DNA of 64,000 nucleotides from Lysobacteraceae bacterium (GTDB lineage Bacteria; Pseudomonadota; Gammaproteobacteria; Xanthomonadales; Rhodanobacteraceae): assembly GCA_004143945.1 (NCBI GenBank), contig SEHB01000001.1:124001-188000 (forward strand), given 5' to 3'. A program made the position numbers and the translations under genes. Below, in pieces: positions 1-8,946 of the stretch. Numbering within the stretch: the stretch's first letter is position 1; the number at the start of each line of letters is the position of its first letter. The notes beneath the pieces were generated by a model. It was not told where the DNA came from. It saw nothing but the letters and a program-made list of their open reading frames with translations, and searched no databases.

Positions 1-14
1 CCGGAAGGATACCG

Positions 15-1397
15 ATGGCCCTGACTGCCGCCCGCACGATGCCCGGCGTGCTCGAACTGTTGCCGCTGGACCAGGTCGCGTTCCAGTCGATGCTCGATGC
101 GGTGCGCCGCAATTTCGAGCGCTTCGGCTTCCTCCAGGTCGAGACCCCGGTGATGGAGTACTCGAACGTGCTCCTGACCAAGGAAGGCGGCGAGACCGAG
201 CGACAGGTCTATTTCGTGCAGTCGACCGGCGCGCTGCAGGCCGCGAAGCAAGGCGAGGTGCCCGAGCTCGCGCTGCGCTTCGACCTGACCGTGCCGCTCG
301 CGCGCTACGTCGCCGAGCACGAGCACGACCTCGTGTTCCCGTTTCGGCGCTGGCAGATCCAGCGCGTCTACCGCGGCGAGCGCGCGCAGCGCGGGCGCTT
401 CCGCGAGTTCTACCAGTGCGACATCGACGTGATCGGCAAGGACACGCTGTCTGTGCGCCACGACGCGGAGATCCCCGCGGTGATCCACGCGGTGTTCCGC
501 GACCTCGGCATCGGCGCGTTCACGATCCAGCTCAACAACAGGAAGCTCATGCGTGGCTGGCTCGAAGGCCTCGGCATCGTCGATGCCGATCGCCAGGCCG
601 CGGTGCTGCGCGAGGTCGACAAGCTCGACAAGCGTGGCGCCGATGCGGTGCGCGCGACGCTGGCCGGAGGCGACTTCGGTCTGTCCGACGCGGCGGCCGC
701 GAGCCTGCTCGATTTCGTCTCGTTCCGCTCGACTTCGCTGGCCGATGCGCTCGCGAAGCTCGCATCGCTCGGCGACGGAAGCGAGTCGCTGCAACAGGGC
801 AGGACGGAACTCACCGAGGTGCTCACGCTGATCAAGGCGTTCGGCGTGCCCGAATCGGATTTCGCGTTGAACCTCTCGATCGCGCGCGGCCTCGATTACT
901 ACACCGGCACGGTCTACGAAACCACGCTCGACGAGCATCCCGGGATCGGATCGATCTGTTCGGGCGGGCGCTACGAGAACCTCGCGAGCCACTACACGAA
1001 GTCGAAGCTGCCCGGCGTCGGCATCTCCATCGGGGCGACGCGCCTGTTCTGGCAGCTGCGCGAAGCCGGCCTGCTCGCGCGCGGGCGCAGCACCGTGCAG
1101 GTGCTGGTCGCGCAGATGGACGATGCGGACCTGCCGCGCTGCCTCGAACTCGCGGGCGAACTGCGCGCAGCCGGCATCAATACCGAATCGGTGGTCGAGG
1201 GCGGCAAGCTCGCGCGCCAGTTCAAGTACGCCGACCGCGCAGGCATCCGCTTCGTGCTCGTGCTCGGTCCCGACGAAATCGCGAACGGCGTCGTCAGCGT
1301 CAAGGACCTGCGCCGCCAGTCACAGACGGCGATCCCGCGCGAGGAACTCGTCGAACGCCTGCGCGCGGACCTCGCGCAGGCCGAAACGATGGCCTGA
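15..1397 (+). CDS. hisS: Histidyl-tRNA synthetase
   Basis: This class II aminoacyl-tRNA synthetase charges tRNA-His with histidine in the cytoplasm. Motif 2 (around residues 117-136) reads [20 protein letters not shown]. The histidine-binding motif RGLDYYTG lies near residue 291 and the motif 3-like [12 protein letters not shown] near residue 338. The FYQCDIDV form of motif 2 resembles the archaeal/eukaryotic-like HisRS branch rather than the FHQ form of E. coli HisS. The C-terminal 100 residues match an anticodon-binding domain. The length (460 aa) is normal. The ATG at 15 is preceded by GGAAGG at 2-7, so the start is well supported even though the window begins just upstream. A HisZ paralogue is unlikely because the catalytic motifs are complete. 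Confidence 0.95.
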   Translation: MALTAARTMPGVLELLPLDQVAFQSMLDAVRRNFERFGFLQVETPVMEYSNVLLTKEGGETERQVYFVQSTGALQAAKQGEVPELALRFDLTVPLARYVAEHEHDLVFPFRRWQIQRVYRGERAQRGRFREFYQCDIDVIGKDTLSVRHDAEIPAVIHAVFRDLGIGAFTIQLNNRKLMRGWLEGLGIVDADRQAAVLREVDKLDKRGADAVRATLAGGDFGLSDAAAASLLDFVSFRSTSLADALAKLASLGDGSESLQQGRTELTEVLTLIKAFGVPESDFALNLSIARGLDYYTGTVYETTLDEHPGIGSICSGGRYENLASHYTKSKLPGVGISIGATRLFWQLREAGLLARGRSTVQVLVAQMDDADLPRCLELAGELRAAGINTESVVEGGKLARQFKYADRAGIRFVLVLGPDEIANGVVSVKDLRRQSQTAIPREELVERLRADLAQAETMA

Positions 1398-1500
1398 TCG
1401 CGAACGCCCGGCGAACGGAACCCGGCGCGCTGCTCCTTTGCGCCGTGCTTCGCCGGAGAGGGTCGCGCGTTTCCGCAACGCATTCACCCCCGGAACCCCC

Positions 1501-3393
1501 ATGCAGACGATCCTCCTCGACGGCAACAGCCTCACGCGCGACCAGGTGGTCGCGATCGCGCAGGGCGCAAAAGTCGAACTCGCCGCGACGCAACTCGCGC
1601 GCGTGCAGCGCGCGGCAGACTTCCTCGCGGCCAAGGTCGGCTGCGGCGAGCCGATCTACGGCGTGACGACGGGCTTCGGCAGCAATGCCGACAAGCTGCT
1701 CGGCGCTCACCGCGCACGCGAAGGGCTGCCAGGCGCCGGCGCGACCGGCGATCGCACGCTGATGGAGGAACTGCAGCACAACCTGATCGTCACGCACGCG
1801 GTCTGCGTCGGGGAGCCGTTCGGAGCCGACGTCGTTCGCGCGATGCTCGGGATCCGCATCAACACGCTGATGCGCGGGCACTCGGGCATCCGCGTGTCGA
1901 CGCTGCGGGCGCTCGCCGAACTCCTCAATCGTGGCGTGGTGCCGGTGGTGCCGCGCAAGGGTTCGGTCGGCGCGAGCGGCGACCTCGCCCCGCTTTCGCA
2001 TCTCGCGATCGTGCTGCTTGGTGGAGGCGAGGCGTTCATCGACGGTGAACGCATGCCCGGTGCGGACGCGCTTGCGCGCGTCGGCCTCGAGCCTGTGCGC
2101 CTGTCGTTCAAGGAAGGCCTCGCGCTGAACAACGGCACCGCGCAGATGCTTGCGACCGCTGTGCTCGCGCTCGACCGGCTCGAGCGACTCATCGAAACCG
2201 CCGACCTCGCCGCCGCAATGACGCTCGATGCGTTCGCGGGGCGCAGCGGCGCGCTGCGCGAGGAGGTGCACGCGCTGCGCCCGCATCCGGGGCAGGTCGC
2301 GACCGCGCGCGCGGTGCGTGGTCTGCTCGAAGGCTCGACGCTCGTCGACATCGACTATCACCTCGTGCCGCGGTTCGTCACGTGGACCGCTCGCGCATGG
2401 AGCGATCCCGCCGACCAGGCGCGCAGCTTCGACATCGCGTGGGACTGGGTCGCGCCGTCGCAACGGCATGGGCGCGAAGCGTTCTACCGGCGATTCCAGC
2501 CATTCCGCGGCGGCAAGAAGCACCAGCCGCAGGATGCGTACTGCCTGCGCTGCATGCCGCAGGTGCACGGCGCGGTGCGCGACGCCTGGGAGCAGGCGTG
2601 TCGCGTGATCGACATCGAGCTCAACGCGGTGACCGACAATCCGCTCGTGTTCCCCGACGCGCCGGATGAGGGTGCGATCGAGCAGCAGGTGGTCTCCGCG
2701 GGGCATTTCCACGGCATGCCGCTCGCGCTCGCGATGAGCTACGTGAAGGCCGCGATCCCGGTGCTCGCGTCGATCTCGGAGCGCCGGCTCAACAAGCTCG
2801 TCGACCCCGCGACCAGCGACGGCCTGCCGCCGTTCCTGATCGGCAACGAGGACGCGACCGATTCCGGTTTCATGATCGTGCAGTACACGGCCGCAGCGCT
2901 CGTCAACGACCTCGCGACGCGCGCGCATCCGGCGTCGGTCTATTCGGTGCCGACCAGCGCGAATGCGGAAGACCATGTGTCGATGGGTGCGAACGAGGCG
3001 CGCCACGTACTCGAGATGATCGACGACCTCGAACACGTGCTCGCGCTCGAACTCTACACCGCGGCGCAGGCGCTCGATTATCGCCAGGGCATGCTCGAAG
3101 CCGCGCGCGGGATCGCGCGCAACGGCCCGAACGCGCTCGCCACGAAAATCCCGAATGCGCCGGGCGAAGGCGATCCCGCGCGTGCGCAATTCGATGCCGA
3201 AGTCGCGTCGCTTGCGGATGCGCTCCTCGACGCCGGCGACTTCAAGGCGGGCGACGCGGTCGGTCGCGCGCATGCGCAGATCCGCGAGCGTATCGCGTTC
3301 ATGCACCGTGATCGCGCGATGGACGGCGACGTGCGCGCGATCTGCGCGCTGGTGGCAGAAGGGCGCCTCGTCGGGCGGACCGAAACCACGTAG
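1501..3393 (+). CDS. hutH: Histidine ammonia-lyase family protein, enlarged
   Basis: This MIO-type aromatic amino acid lyase most likely deaminates histidine to urocanate. The MIO-forming triad is Ala158-Ser159-Gly160 inside GSVGASGDLAPLSH. NGT (about residue 211) and the CLRC-PQV-GA block (about 348-356) are also conserved. The substrate-selectivity pair appears to be Thr-His (NLIVTHAV), near the Ser-His of histidine lyases and unlike the His-Leu of tyrosine lyases. The protein is 630 aa against about 510 for classical HutH. The extra sequence is mainly a Trp/Arg-rich insertion between about residues 284 and 340 and a longer C-terminus. No hutU, hutI or hutG is nearby, so a catabolic role is inferred from the family only. 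The ATG at 1501 was chosen because the family N-terminus begins there. Confidence 0.82.
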   Translation: MQTILLDGNSLTRDQVVAIAQGAKVELAATQLARVQRAADFLAAKVGCGEPIYGVTTGFGSNADKLLGAHRAREGLPGAGATGDRTLMEELQHNLIVTHAVCVGEPFGADVVRAMLGIRINTLMRGHSGIRVSTLRALAELLNRGVVPVVPRKGSVGASGDLAPLSHLAIVLLGGGEAFIDGERMPGADALARVGLEPVRLSFKEGLALNNGTAQMLATAVLALDRLERLIETADLAAAMTLDAFAGRSGALREEVHALRPHPGQVATARAVRGLLEGSTLVDIDYHLVPRFVTWTARAWSDPADQARSFDIAWDWVAPSQRHGREAFYRRFQPFRGGKKHQPQDAYCLRCMPQVHGAVRDAWEQACRVIDIELNAVTDNPLVFPDAPDEGAIEQQVVSAGHFHGMPLALAMSYVKAAIPVLASISERRLNKLVDPATSDGLPPFLIGNEDATDSGFMIVQYTAAALVNDLATRAHPASVYSVPTSANAEDHVSMGANEARHVLEMIDDLEHVLALELYTAAQALDYRQGMLEAARGIARNGPNALATKIPNAPGEGDPARAQFDAEVASLADALLDAGDFKAGDAVGRAHAQIRERIAFMHRDRAMDGDVRAICALVAEGRLVGRTETT

Positions 3394-3400
3394 CTCGCGA

Positions 3401-3494
3401 TCGGGGCTGAAGCCCGTCCCACAAGGCGTTGCGTTCCGCGCCTCAGCCCATGCACGCGCGACCGCTCTAGTGGGAGGGGCTTCAGCCCCGAACC
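3401..3494. repeat. Inverted pair of GGGCTGAAGCCC-type dispersed repeats
   Basis: Between the convergent hutH and fabI lies one forward copy (GGGGCTGAAGCCCGTCCCACA) and one reverse copy (TGGGAGGGGCTTCAGCCCC). Together they can form a large hairpin. Related copies occur at 6585-6710, 7992-8016, 34559-34672 and 50258-50462. The placement after two convergent genes suits a BIME-like terminator or mRNA-stabilising element, which is an inference. Confidence 0.8.
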
Positions 3495-3516
3495 CTTCGA
3501 GTCGCTGCGACCGATC

Positions 3517-4299
3517 CTAGAGCCCGCTCATCCCGAGCGTGTTGTACCCCGAGTCGACGAACGTGACCTCGCCCGTGATGCCCGACGCGAGATCCGAACA
3601 CAGGAACGCGGCCGCGTTGCCGACTTCGTCGATCGTGACGTTGCGACGCAACGGGGCGTGCTGCTCGACATGCTCGAGCATCTTGCGGAAATTCGCGACG
3701 CCCGACGCCGCGAGCGTCTTGATCGGGCCGGCCGAAATCGCGTTGACCCGCGTGCCTTCGGGTCCGAGGTTGTACGCGAGGTAGCGCACGTTCGCCTCGA
3801 GGCTGGCCTTCGCGAGGCCCATCACGTTGTAGCTGTCGAGCGCGCGCTCGGCGCCGAGGTAGGTCAACGTGAGGATCGAGCCGCCGCGCCCCTTCATGAG
3901 CGGCCGCGCGGCCTTCGCCATCGCGGCGAGGCTGTAGCTCGAGATGTCGTGCGCGATGCGGAAGTTGTCGCGCGTGAGGCCGTCTAGGAATTCGCCGGTC
4001 AGTGCCTCGCGCGGCGCGAAGCCGATCGAGTGCACGAGGATGTCGAGCCCGTCCCAATGCTGGCCGAGCGTGTCGAACAGGTTGGCGATGTCCTCGTCGC
4101 GCGAGACATCGCAGGGCAGCACGAGGTTCGAGCCGAAGGTGTTCGCGGCTTCGTCGACGCGGTCCTTGAGCTTTTCGTCGACGTAGGTGAACGCGAGTTG
4201 CGCCCCTTCGCGATGCATCGCGTTCGCGATGCCCCAGGCGATCGAACGCTGGCTGAGGACGCCGGTCACGAGGGCGCGCTTGCCGTGCAGGAAACCCAT
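3517..4299 (-). CDS. fabI: Enoyl-[acyl-carrier-protein] reductase (NADH)
   Basis: FabI catalyses the last reduction of each fatty acid elongation cycle, converting trans-2-enoyl-ACP to acyl-ACP. The protein is a 260-aa short-chain dehydrogenase. The nucleotide-binding motif is the FabI-type G-x5-SI ([11 protein letters not shown], 13-23). The catalytic residues are Tyr147, Tyr157 and Lys164 in a Y-x6-K spacing ([10 protein letters not shown]). The substrate-loop region [11 protein letters not shown] is also typical. GGAG lies 8 nt before the ATG, and a TAGAAT -10-like element is at 4333-4338 on the minus strand. It is the target class of triclosan and isoniazid-type inhibitors. The gene stands alone, away from fabA and fabB at 23.6-25.3 kb. 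Confidence 0.96.
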   Translation of the reverse strand: MGFLHGKRALVTGVLSQRSIAWGIANAMHREGAQLAFTYVDEKLKDRVDEAANTFGSNLVLPCDVSRDEDIANLFDTLGQHWDGLDILVHSIGFAPREALTGEFLDGLTRDNFRIAHDISSYSLAAMAKAARPLMKGRGGSILTLTYLGAERALDSYNVMGLAKASLEANVRYLAYNLGPEGTRVNAISAGPIKTLAASGVANFRKMLEHVEQHAPLRRNVTIDEVGNAAAFLCSDLASGITGEVTFVDSGYNTLGMSGL

Positions 4300-4332
4300 G
4301 GGCTCTCCGGATGTGTGCGGGCGGAAAAGCGG

Positions 4333-4338
4333 ATTCTA
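4333..4338 (-). promoter_or_regulatory. Candidate -10 element of fabI
   Basis: On the minus strand this reads TAGAAT, 34 bases before the fabI start codon. It lies in the 51-bp gap between the mltD stop codon and fabI. No good -35 box is visible at 16-18 bp, so the promoter is only tentative. Confidence 0.35.
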
Positions 4339-4350
4339 ACCGACGCCGAT

Positions 4351-5682
4351 TCAGTCTGCGCCCGGCGCGAGGCGCAACCGCTGTCCGATGCGCAAGGTGC
4401 CGTTCGCGCGCGGATTGAGCCGGCGCAGGTCGCGCAGCGGGATCGAGTGCCGGCGTGCGATCGCCGACAGCGTGTCTCCCGCGGCGACCACGTGGCTGCG
4501 CTGCTCGGCTGGAGGCTGCTGCGTATCCGCGAAGCGCGCGGGTTCCCTGCCCGGCAGCAGCAGCTGCGACGAAGGGGCGACCGAAGCGCCCGGCTCGAGT
4601 GCGTTCGCGAGCGCGAGCACCTCGACCGCCACGCGGTGTTCGCTGGCCCAGCCCGCGAGGGTACCGCTGCGTCCGGCGCGCTGTTCGCGCCAGTCGGCCC
4701 AGAGCGAGGAGGGCACCTGCGCCGCGTTCATCGCGAACTGCGTCGCCGCGGTCGCCGGCAGCAGCAGTCGATGCGGCGCTGCGCCCGCCATGCGGTTGCG
4801 CCGGTGCGCGGCATTCCAGCGCTGAAGGTCCGCGTGCGGAACGCCCGCGAGGCGCGCGGCGAGGCGCAGGTCGATCGCGGACGCGAGCTCGACGGCCTGC
4901 AGCCGGTCTGCGTCCGATGGTTCGGGCAACTCGACGCCGTGGCGCGCCGGATCGCCGACGATGCACGACAGCGCGAGCACGCGATCCAGGTGCTGGTGCG
5001 TGATCGGGCTCAACGGCAGGCGCGCGAGTGCGTCCGCATCGAACGTGCGCTCGCCGAGTCGATCGACGAGCTTGCGCACGCGGAACTCGCCGCTGTTGAA
5101 CGCCATGTCGGCGAGGCGCCAGTCGCCGAACAGCCGTTCGTAGCGTTCGAGCAGGTCGAGCGCGGCGCGCGTCGAGGCGATCGCGTCGAGGCGCTCGTCG
5201 AAGTCCGCGCGCACGTCGAGGCCCTGGCCGCGTGCAGTCGCCGGCATCAGCTGCCACATGCCCGCGGGCAGGTTGCCCTTCGATGGCAGCGGCCGGTAGC
5301 CGCTCTCGACGTAGGGCAGCATCGCGAGCTCGCCCGGAAGGTCGCGGCGTTCGATCTCGTCGAGCACGATCAGCAGGAACGGCAGGCCCTCGCGCCAGCT
5401 CGCCGCGAAGTGGCGTGGCGAACGCGTGTACTCGCGCGCACGCCGCGCGACTTCGGGCCGATGGTTGCAGCCATCGAGCTGGAAGCGCGCGCGCAGGCGT
5501 TCCCACGGAGACTGCGCGACCGGCTCCACCGCCACCGGCGGCGGCGCGGGCGCGACCGGCACGACCTCGGGCGGATTCGCCACGGGTGCCGGCGCCTGTG
5601 GCTCGCGGCGAGGCGCCTGCACCGCGCACGCGGCCAGCAGCAGCGCGAGTGCACCCGCGCAGGCACGATGGGCAAGCCTCAT
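4351..5682 (-). CDS. mltD: Membrane-bound lytic murein transglycosylase D
   Basis: This outer-membrane lipoprotein cleaves the glycan strand of peptidoglycan. The N-terminus has a signal peptide ending in LLLAAC, with Cys19 as the lipidated residue. A Pro-rich linker (about 24-56) follows, then an SLT-type lytic domain with the catalytic Glu126 in YVESGY and the downstream AGMWQLMPATA and MAFNSGE motifs. One LysM domain (about 393-436) binds peptidoglycan. E. coli MltD has two LysM repeats, so this 443-aa form is slightly reduced. The start codon overlaps the gloB stop as ATGA, which suggests translational coupling. The mltD-gloB-yafS-rnhA-dnaQ arrangement is also found in E. coli. An upstream in-frame ATG at 5802 was rejected because it lies inside gloB and would bury the lipobox. 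Confidence 0.93.
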   Translation of the reverse strand: MRLAHRACAGALALLLAACAVQAPRREPQAPAPVANPPEVVPVAPAPPPVAVEPVAQSPWERLRARFQLDGCNHRPEVARRAREYTRSPRHFAASWREGLPFLLIVLDEIERRDLPGELAMLPYVESGYRPLPSKGNLPAGMWQLMPATARGQGLDVRADFDERLDAIASTRAALDLLERYERLFGDWRLADMAFNSGEFRVRKLVDRLGERTFDADALARLPLSPITHQHLDRVLALSCIVGDPARHGVELPEPSDADRLQAVELASAIDLRLAARLAGVPHADLQRWNAAHRRNRMAGAAPHRLLLPATAATQFAMNAAQVPSSLWADWREQRAGRSGTLAGWASEHRVAVEVLALANALEPGASVAPSSQLLLPGREPARFADTQQPPAEQRSHVVAAGDTLSAIARRHSIPLRDLRRLNPRANGTLRIGQRLRLAPGAD

Positions 5683-6449
5683 CGCGCGGGTGCCCGGAAT
5701 GCATCCTTGCGTTCGCGCAAGGACGCAAAGCGCGCGACGCGGGAACCGGCCCCGAGCGCCTGGACGATCGCGGGCGCGTCGATGCGCAGGAACGGATTGC
5801 ACGCGAGTTCGTCGGCGAGCGTCGACGGCAGCGTCGGTTCGCCGCGCGCGCGCAGCGCGGTGGCTTCGGTCGCGCGCCGCGCGAGCGCCACGTTGTCGGG
5901 CTCGATCGTGCGCGCGAACGCGCAGTTTGCGAGCGTGTACTCGTGGCCGCAGCAGATGCGCGTGGTCGCAGGCAGCTTCGCGATGCGTTCGAGCGAATCA
6001 AGCATCTGCGCGGGCGTGCCTTCGAACAGGCGCCCGCATCCGACGCTGAAGAGCGTATCGCCGCAGAACAGCAGCCCGTGGCCATGGAACGCGACATGGC
6101 TCGTCGTGTGGCCTGGCACCGCGATCACGTCGAACGCGAGTGCGGGCCTGTCGAGCTCCACGCGGTCGCCGTCGCCGACGCGCCGGTCCGCCGAGGGAAT
6201 GCGCGGATCGACCGGTGCAACGACGATCGCGCCTGTCTCTGTCGCGAGCGCGGCTGCGCCACCGACGTGGTCGGCATGGTGATGGGTCAGCAGGATCGCG
6301 CGCAGCCGCAGCCCATCGCGCGCGAGCGCCGCACGCACAGGCACGGCATCGCCCGGGTCGACGACGACGGCGTCGCGATCCGCGTCGGCGAGCAGCCAGA
6401 CGACGTTGTCATCGAACGCGGGCAGGGCGGTGAGTCGGGGCTCGCTCAT
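5679..6449 (-). CDS. gloB: Hydroxyacylglutathione hydrolase (glyoxalase II)
   Basis: GloB hydrolyses S-lactoylglutathione to D-lactate and glutathione, completing methylglyoxal detoxification. This metallo-beta-lactamase-fold enzyme carries the dinuclear metal motif THHHADH (His56, His58, Asp60, His61). Further ligands are the His of VPGHTTSH, the Asp of FCGDTLFS and the His of CCGHEYT. The glutathione-contact region LANCAFA follows. The length of 256 aa is standard. It is translationally coupled to mltD and transcribed divergently from the yafS-like gene at 6784. Confidence 0.95.
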   Translation of the reverse strand: MSEPRLTALPAFDDNVVWLLADADRDAVVVDPGDAVPVRAALARDGLRLRAILLTHHHADHVGGAAALATETGAIVVAPVDPRIPSADRRVGDGDRVELDRPALAFDVIAVPGHTTSHVAFHGHGLLFCGDTLFSVGCGRLFEGTPAQMLDSLERIAKLPATTRICCGHEYTLANCAFARTIEPDNVALARRATEATALRARGEPTLPSTLADELACNPFLRIDAPAIVQALGAGSRVARFASLRERKDAFRAPAR

Positions 6450-6783
6450 CGGGCGCGACTATAGCGGTGGCGTGGCCGCGATGGGGTTAAGCACGCGTTG
6501 GCGACGCCGCGGGCGCGCGGGTGCCTGCACCTCGACGGGGTGCTTCGCAGGGGAGTGGAATGCGTGCCGATGGATCGTGCGAAAAGCTCGGGCTGAAGCC
6601 CCTCCCACAAGTCTCGGGCTGAAGCCCCTCCCACAAGGCTCGGACTGATGCATCTCCCACAAGGCTCGGGCTGAGGCCTCTCCCCAAAGGCTCGGGTTGA
6701 AGCCCCCCCGCGATGCGGAGCGTGGAGGCCGCTCGCGTGCATGGTTGCGCGTGGATCGGGGTACACTCCCGCGCTGCATCCGA
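6450..6783. other. Divergent intergenic region with repeats
   Basis: This 334-bp stretch separates gloB from the yafS-like gene. No conserved coding sequence is seen. Most of it is the repeat array at 6585-6710. TACACT at 6762-6767 is a plausible -10 element for the rightward gene, but no clear -35 box is visible. Confidence 0.5.
6585..6710 (+). repeat. Five tandem copies of a 29-30 bp GGGCTGAAGCCC repeat
   Basis: Five direct copies of a unit of the form CTCGGGCTGAAGCCCCTCCCACAAGG lie head to tail. The first two are nearly identical and the last three are increasingly diverged, for example CTGATGCATCT in place of CTGAAGCCCCT. Each unit contains its own short palindrome. The gradient suggests local amplification followed by decay. 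Confidence 0.85.
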
Positions 6784-7494
6784 ATGCATGTCCTTGCCGT
6801 GATCGCTGTCGCCGACAACCTGTTCGCACTCGACGAGTTCGACGCGCTGCTGCGCGAGGAACTTGTCGACGCGTCCGCGTTCGCGGCGAGCCGCCCCGCG
6901 GGCCGCGCGCTCGCGATCCATGCCTGCGCGGCGAACCGCGAGCTGCCGGTCGACCTGCGCCATCCGCATACGTTGCGACTGCATGTCGAACGCGATCGCC
7001 TCGCCGGCGACGTCGCCTGCGCGGCCGAAGCCCTGCCGTTCGACGACGAGATGTTCCAGTTCGTGCTCGTGCAACATGCAGGCGACGTGCTCGGCGACTG
7101 CGACGACCTCGCCCGCGAGTGCGCGCGCATGTTGCTCCCGGGCGGCATGCTGCTCTGGTACGGGCTCAACCGATGGAGTCCGTGGGTCGCGTGGCTGCGC
7201 TGGCGCAGCCGCGGGATCCACGCACCGCACGCCGTCACCGCGGAATCGATGCGGCGGCGGCTGTCGCGTTCGGGACTCGTGGCCGGCACGCCCGCGCATG
7301 TCGGCAGGTGCTGGCCCGGTCCTGCGCGCGTGCAGCGCACGCACCGCGACGGACTGACCGCGCCGATGCGCGGTGCGTGGTCGATCGTCGCGACCAAGCG
7401 GCGCGAAGTGCTGACGCCGCTGCGTCCGATCCATCGGCGTCGCATCGCGATCAGCCCCTCGCTCGCGGCGCCTAGCCGGCGCGCGAGCGCATGA
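6784..7494 (+). CDS. YafS-like SAM-dependent methyltransferase family protein
   Basis: The 236-aa product resembles E. coli YafS, a class I methyltransferase-like protein of unknown substrate, and sits in the same position between gloB and rnhA. Visible family features are [18 protein letters not shown] (motif II region) and [21 protein letters not shown] (motif III region). The usual glycine-rich SAM-binding motif I is weak (around [15 protein letters not shown]), so activity is uncertain. Residues after about 195 are basic and not conserved-looking. The gene overlaps rnhA by four bases (ATGA). The ATG at 6784 was picked as the first in frame after a possible -10 element; the in-frame ATG at 6697 lies within the repeat-rich region. 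Confidence 0.75.
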   Translation: MHVLAVIAVADNLFALDEFDALLREELVDASAFAASRPAGRALAIHACAANRELPVDLRHPHTLRLHVERDRLAGDVACAAEALPFDDEMFQFVLVQHAGDVLGDCDDLARECARMLLPGGMLLWYGLNRWSPWVAWLRWRSRGIHAPHAVTAESMRRRLSRSGLVAGTPAHVGRCWPGPARVQRTHRDGLTAPMRGAWSIVATKRREVLTPLRPIHRRRIAISPSLAAPSRRASA

Positions 7495-7949
7495 GTACAT
7501 CCGCGGCGCCCGCCGCGCGGGTCGAACTGTTCACCGACGGCGCCTGCCTCGGCAATCCCGGTCCCGGAGGCTGGGGCGTGCTGCTGCGCGCAGGAACGCG
7601 CGAACTCGAACTCAGCGGCGGTGAAGCGGCGACGACCAACAACCGCATGGAACTGATGGCTGCGATCGCGGGCCTCGAAGCGCTCAAGCGCCCCTGCGAC
7701 GTGGTGCTGACCACCGATTCGCAATACGTCAAACTCGGCGTGGAGCAGTGGATGGCGCGCTGGCGCGCGAACGGTTGGCGCACGAGCGACCGCAAGCCGG
7801 TCAAGAACCAGGACCTGTGGGAACGACTCTCCGCCGCACTCGCCGGACACCGCGTGAGCTGGCACTGGGTCAAGGGCCACGCGGGGCACGCCGAGAACGA
7901 GCGCGCGGATGTTCTCGCGCGCGAAGCGGCATTGGCGGTACGCGGTTGA
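7491..7949 (+). CDS. rnhA: Ribonuclease HI
   Basis: RNase HI degrades the RNA strand of RNA-DNA hybrids and removes R-loops and primers. All four catalytic carboxylates are visible: Asp in [16 protein letters not shown], Glu in NNRMELMA, Asp in TTDSQYVK and Asp in NERADVLA. The handle region [21 protein letters not shown] is the E. coli-type basic protrusion. The length is 152 aa. The start overlaps the upstream methyltransferase stop (ATGA), indicating co-translation. dnaQ follows in the same direction after 153 bp. Confidence 0.97.
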   Translation: MSTSAAPAARVELFTDGACLGNPGPGGWGVLLRAGTRELELSGGEAATTNNRMELMAAIAGLEALKRPCDVVLTTDSQYVKLGVEQWMARWRANGWRTSDRKPVKNQDLWERLSAALAGHRVSWHWVKGHAGHAENERADVLAREAALAVRG

Positions 7950-7991
7950 ATCCGGCGAGCCGGGGGACGCTGGTCGTTCCGGGCGAAAGGC

Positions 7992-8016
7992 GCGGGACTG
8001 AAGTCCCTCCCACAAG
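7992..8016 (+). repeat. Single GGACTGAAGTCCCTCCCACA repeat
   Basis: One copy of the dispersed palindromic family lies after rnhA. It has a compensated base pair (GGACTGAAGTCC instead of GGGCTGAAGCCC), so the hairpin is preserved. Confidence 0.75.
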
Positions 8017-8044
8017 ATCCGCCGCCAGCGCATCCGCTGACTGA

Positions 8045-8099
8045 TCCCGAACCACGAACCACGAACCACGAATCACGAATCAAGAATCAAGAATCACGA
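8045..8099 (+). repeat. Short tandem CACGAAC/CACGAATC/AAGAATC repeats
   Basis: About seven direct repeats of a 7-8 bp unit (GAACCAC, then GAATCAC, then GAATCAA) fill the region immediately before dnaQ, ending 3 bp from its start codon. They replace any recognisable ribosome binding site. Slippage-prone arrays of this kind can vary between strains. Confidence 0.75.
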
Positions 8100-8102
8100 C
8101 GC

Positions 8103-8840
8103 ATGCGCCAGATCCTGCTCGACACCGAAACCACCGGCCTCGAAGTCCAGCGCGGCCATCGCGTGATCGAGATCGGCTGCATCGAACTCGTGCAGCGGCG
8201 CCGCACCGGGCGCGAGTTCCACACCTACCTCAATCCGGATCGCGCGATCGACGAAGGCGCGCGCGCAGTGACCGGCATCGATGAAGAGATGTTGCGCGAC
8301 AAGCCGCGTTTCGGCGAAATCGCCGCCGAATTCCTCGCGTTCATCGAAGGCGCGGAACTGATCGCGCACAACGCGGCGTTCGACATCGGCTTCCTCGACG
8401 CCGAACTCGCACGCGCGGGGTACGCGGACCTGCGCCTGCGCGAGCGCTGCAGCGTGCTCGACACGCTCGCACTCGCGCGCGAGAAATTTCCTGGACAGCG
8501 CAACAGCCTCGACGCACTCTGCAAGCGACTCGGCGTCGACAACAGCCATCGCGAACTGCATGGGGCGCTGCTCGACGCGGACCTGCTCGCCGAGGTGTAC
8601 CTCGCGCTGACGTCGGGGCAGGGCGCACTCGGTTTCGACGACGAGGCCGGCCACGGCGACGCCGGGGCCGCGATCGAACTCAGCATCCGCGTGCGCCCGC
8701 GCGTGCTGCGCGCGCTCCCGGCCGAGATCGTGCTGCACGAAGCCCGCATCGCGGCGATCGACAAGGCCAGTCGAGGCGCCTGCGTCTGGATGCGGCTGTC
8801 GGCTCCCGTCTCGGAGCCTGGTACAGAAGCCACGGCCTGA
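8103..8840 (+). CDS. dnaQ: DNA polymerase III epsilon subunit (3'-5' proofreading exonuclease)
   Basis: DnaQ is the proofreading subunit of the replicative polymerase core. The DEDDh exonuclease motifs are complete: ExoI LLDTETTG (Asp7, Glu9), ExoII IAHNAAFDIGFLD (around residue 97) and ExoIII HRELHGALLDADLL with the catalytic His and Asp. Residues 180-245 form the flexible tail that contacts the polymerase subunit. The length of 245 aa is normal. The array of short repeats directly upstream leaves no clear Shine-Dalgarno sequence. Confidence 0.96.
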   Translation: MRQILLDTETTGLEVQRGHRVIEIGCIELVQRRRTGREFHTYLNPDRAIDEGARAVTGIDEEMLRDKPRFGEIAAEFLAFIEGAELIAHNAAFDIGFLDAELARAGYADLRLRERCSVLDTLALAREKFPGQRNSLDALCKRLGVDNSHRELHGALLDADLLAEVYLALTSGQGALGFDDEAGHGDAGAAIELSIRVRPRVLRALPAEIVLHEARIAAIDKASRGACVWMRLSAPVSEPGTEATA

Positions 8841-8946
8841 AACAGGGAGCCCACTGAGCACACGGAGAATGACCGCTGAGGCAAGGGAACGCTCGGCGTG
8901 CTCCGTGGCAATCCCGTGATCTTTGGCCAGACCGGGGAGCGATGAA

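Noticed and set aside
15-1397. HisZ regulatory paralogue
   Set aside because: The catalytic and histidine-binding motifs of HisS are complete and hisG is not adjacent.
3482-6097. An 871-aa minus-strand frame
   Set aside because: It runs out of phase through fabI, mltD and gloB, which are supported by motifs.
6585-6710. CRISPR-like array
   Set aside because: The 29-30 bp units are contiguous with no unique spacers.
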